Positions 35,125 through 36,384 of a stretch of 36,384 nt of DNA are shown here, piece after piece. Both the position numbers and the translations under genes were made by a program. The notes under the pieces were generated by a model. It ran no database searches, was not told the DNA's origin, and saw only the letters and a program-made list of their open reading frames with translations. How positions within the stretch are numbered: the first letter of the stretch is position 1; each line of letters opens with the position of its first letter. Origin of the DNA: Betaproteobacteria bacterium (GTDB taxonomy: Bacteria; Pseudomonadota; Gammaproteobacteria; Burkholderiales; SG8-39). The stretch is taken from contig CANJRC010000028.1 in assembly GCA_947476535.1 (NCBI GenBank), forward strand, positions 1 to 36,384. The letters run 5' to 3'.

Positions 35125-35838
35125 TTACTGCGCCGGTGCTGCCGCGCAATTATTGGTCGCGCGGCATTTAGGGTCGCCCGCAACCATCCACACATCCGCC
35201 AGTTGTGCGGCGAGGATGCTGACAGACCCCCCCCCCCCCGTGCCCATGGCACCGCCCGTTTGCGCATAAACATAACCGGGATTAGGTTTGTTTCCGGGTT
35301 GGTAGACAGACGCACATACAGCAGCAAAAGTTGTGTTGGTGGTGTTGGTGGGATACCCAGCCGATATACCGACGGGGCAGCTTGGTGGCGACGTCTGGGA
35401 ACCGCCCTGCCATGCAGAGGCACACATCCCGTTGGCGTTAATAGACGTGGTGACCGCCAGCCCCTTGGTCTGGGTCGCGGCAGGGGGCGTACAAGTAGGG
35501 ACCATTGGGTGTCCATCGGCGCCTACTGACGGAAGCATCGTTGTCGCCGTCGTCGTTTTTTGCACTGCAGAGGTGCTGGAAAGCGCCGTCCCTATCAAGG
35601 CGCTACCGCCCGGAAATGTACTGCTGAAAGCCTGTTTTCCTGCGAAGGTAACAGCTTTGAAGCATTGCCATAGGTTCACCGTCTGAAGGTTTCCTGACGA
35701 GTACCGCGTGGTTTCATAGCCCACTTTCTGACCAACCGGACACTGACCAGCTGGCCACACCACTGGAGTTGCCGCCTGGGTGGAAAGTGAGATAAACAAT
35801 CCGGACGCAACCATTGCAGCTTTGTAGATAGACGACAT
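35125..35838 (-). CDS. Secreted Cys-rich protein with a 13-G tract
   Basis: A 237-residue protein of no recognised family. A signal peptide (MSSIYKAAMVASGLFISLS) ends at TQA. The mature part is Thr/Ser/Gly-rich with eight Cys, consistent with four disulfides, and contains two related segments: CPVGQKVGYETT...C and CPVGISAGYPTN...C. Near the C-terminus, coding bases 35227-35239 are an uninterrupted run of 13 G (minus strand), encoding a Gly stretch. GAAAGAG lies a few nt before the ATG, and a terminator follows the gene, so it is probably expressed. Composition is less GC-rich than the rest of the window and it lies near an IS30 end, suggesting acquired DNA. Confidence 0.75.
   Translation of the reverse strand: MSSIYKAAMVASGLFISLSTQAATPVVWPAGQCPVGQKVGYETTRYSSGNLQTVNLWQCFKAVTFAGKQAFSSTFPGGSALIGTALSSTSAVQKTTTATTMLPSVGADGHPMVPTCTPPAATQTKGLAVTTSINANGMCASAWQGGSQTSPPSCPVGISAGYPTNTTNTTFAAVCASVYQPGNKPNPGYVYAQTGGAMGTGGGGSVSILAAQLADVWMVAGDPKCRATNNCAAAPAQ
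35227..35239 (-). repeat. Homopolymer tract, 13 G in coding strand
   Basis: Thirteen consecutive C on the plus strand (G on the coding strand). Loss of one base would read on to a stop at 35049-35051 with an unrelated tail of about 60 residues; gain of one base would stop after about 20 codons. Confidence 0.9.
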
Positions 35839-35872
35839 TTTGTCTCTTTCAGTTGTGGAGATTTGTCTGGGA

Positions 35873-36034
35873 ATGGCTCTTGAATACGTACAGGCCCGCG
35901 CTAGAAATGCGCGTCGTCAGTTGACCTGTATTCCGACGCATCTCATAAAAAATCTATTGGAACCCGCTGTGGAAACCCTCACCCGGCTGATTGAACGCGC
36001 TCGCCGTCTTCATTTGATTCTTAACGACGAATAG
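35873..36034 (+). CDS. Hypothetical small protein
   Basis: A 53-codon frame (MALEYVQARARNARRQL then a helix-forming LIKNLLEPAVETLTRLIERA). It is divergent from the secreted-protein gene. A weak GGGA precedes the ATG. The Leu/Glu/Arg pattern is amphipathic but matches no family I know. It may be a chance frame. Confidence 0.25.
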   Translation: MALEYVQARARNARRQLTCIPTHLIKNLLEPAVETLTRLIERARRLHLILNDE

Positions 36035-36100
36035 CCTTATTCATTGTTTAACCCTTTCTTGGCGAAATGAGACCAATAGGCGCCCAGTTGGCACACCTAT

Positions 36101-36122
36101 GTTCGGGACGCGAAGCCCGGAC
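36101..36122. other. Small hairpin in noncoding gap before IS30
   Basis: GTTCGGG (36101-36107) pairs with CCCGGAC (36116-36122) with one G-T pair. The gap 36035-36242 otherwise shows no gene. Confidence 0.4.
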
Positions 36123-36172
36123 CCCTCCACCTAAAGAGAGGGAACCCGTAACCCCAACAACACATAAATAAT

Positions 36173-36191
36173 AACAGTTGTACAAACTGTT
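36173..36191. promoter_or_regulatory. Short inverted repeat, possible operator or hairpin
   Basis: AACAGTT (36173-36179) and AACTGTT (36185-36191) with a 5-nt spacer in an A/T-rich patch between the small hypothetical frame and the IS30 end. Regulatory role is a guess. Confidence 0.3.
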
Positions 36192-36242
36192 TTCATTGTA
36201 AGACTTATCCAAAAATGCGTAATTCATTTTCCTAGGGCGGTT

Positions 36243-36384
36243 TCAATGACCAAGTGCAAAAAGCGCAGCATGATGCTGCTTGAAATCAAAAGCGTCCGGA
36301 GTGAACAATTCAGCCGGACAGCGGAAGCCCATCGACTTACGTGGCCTAGTGTTCAGCTCCCAGGCTATGGCATCGAGCTGGGCC
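36243..36384 (-). mobile_element. IS30-family transposase, 3' end (partial at window edge)
   Basis: On the minus strand the frame ending at TGA 36243-36245 reads AQLDAIAWELNTRPRKSMGF, then RCPAELFTPDAFDFKQHH and ALFALGH. The LNTRPRK-x-x-G-F/W-x-x-PAE block is the typical C-terminal end of IS30-family DDE transposases. The remainder is outside the window. The element end is probably within about 20 bp downstream of the stop (around 36225-36245), but its terminal inverted repeat cannot be confirmed from one end. Confidence 0.85.

Noticed and set aside
36040-36120. Possible integron attC-like core (GTTTAAC)
   Set aside because: No matching complementary core or paired inner sites were found, and no integrase is present.

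Overview
The window is a GC-rich chromosomal segment that most resembles a betaproteobacterium, probably Burkholderiales-like. This placement is inferred from gene content and order. The signs are a bacterial type A RNase P RNA, the rsmI | lpoA - yraN - diaA - dolP neighbourhood with a short LpoA, an overlapping birA - coaX - SPOR operon, a Bug-type tripartite tricarboxylate receptor, and a cytochrome c/FTR1 fusion permease. No rRNA, tRNA or CRISPR array was seen.

Layout. 5-4414 (minus strand): rsmI, pyrC, panE and a DUF3025 gene run into rnpB, whose 5' end overlaps the DUF3025 stop codon. 4400-12259: lpoA reads divergently from rsmI. The usual lpoA-yraN continuity is interrupted by about 3.9 kb holding an MFS transporter and two amidohydrolase-2 paralogues; then yraN, a secreted HIRAN protein, a DiaA/GmhA-type SIS protein, the dual-BON lipoprotein dolP and arfB follow. 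12302-12935: two diverged copies of an intergenic repeat in inverted orientation. 12940-17846 (minus): SDR, DHA2-type MFS, Bug receptor, pyrF, a two-helix membrane protein and a MaoC hotdog protein. 18021-22014: a quinone oxidoreductase, then a four-gene array of half-length chromate-transporter genes on the minus strand, then the heptose-1-phosphate adenylyltransferase gene. 22136-25231 (minus): birA - coaX - SPOR - GNAT, overlapping by a few bases at each junction. 25583-30193 (plus): cytochrome c/FTR1 permease, a structured intergenic region ending in a strong terminator, ugpB and ugpQ without the permease/ATPase genes, and a second hairpin-dense region ending in a terminator. 30221-34671 (minus): phosphomannomutase, YheT-type hydrolase, an NTF2-like protein and a NhaD-like antiporter. 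34672-36384: a degraded, less GC-rich end with a frameshifted LUD remnant, a probable hydrolase fragment, a secreted Cys-rich protein carrying a 13-G tract, and the 3' end of an IS30-family transposase.

Functional themes are housekeeping (RNase P, ribosome methylation and rescue, pyrimidine, CoA and biotin metabolism), envelope biogenesis (LpoA, DolP, heptose, phosphomannomutase, SPOR) and accessory catabolism or transport. No complete new defence or mobile system is evident. The leads most worth following are the G13 tract in the secreted-protein gene, the two hairpin-dense candidate RNAs flanking ugpBQ, the catabolic insertion in the lpoA-yraN cluster with one amidohydrolase missing metal-site residues, and the rnpB/CDS overlap.
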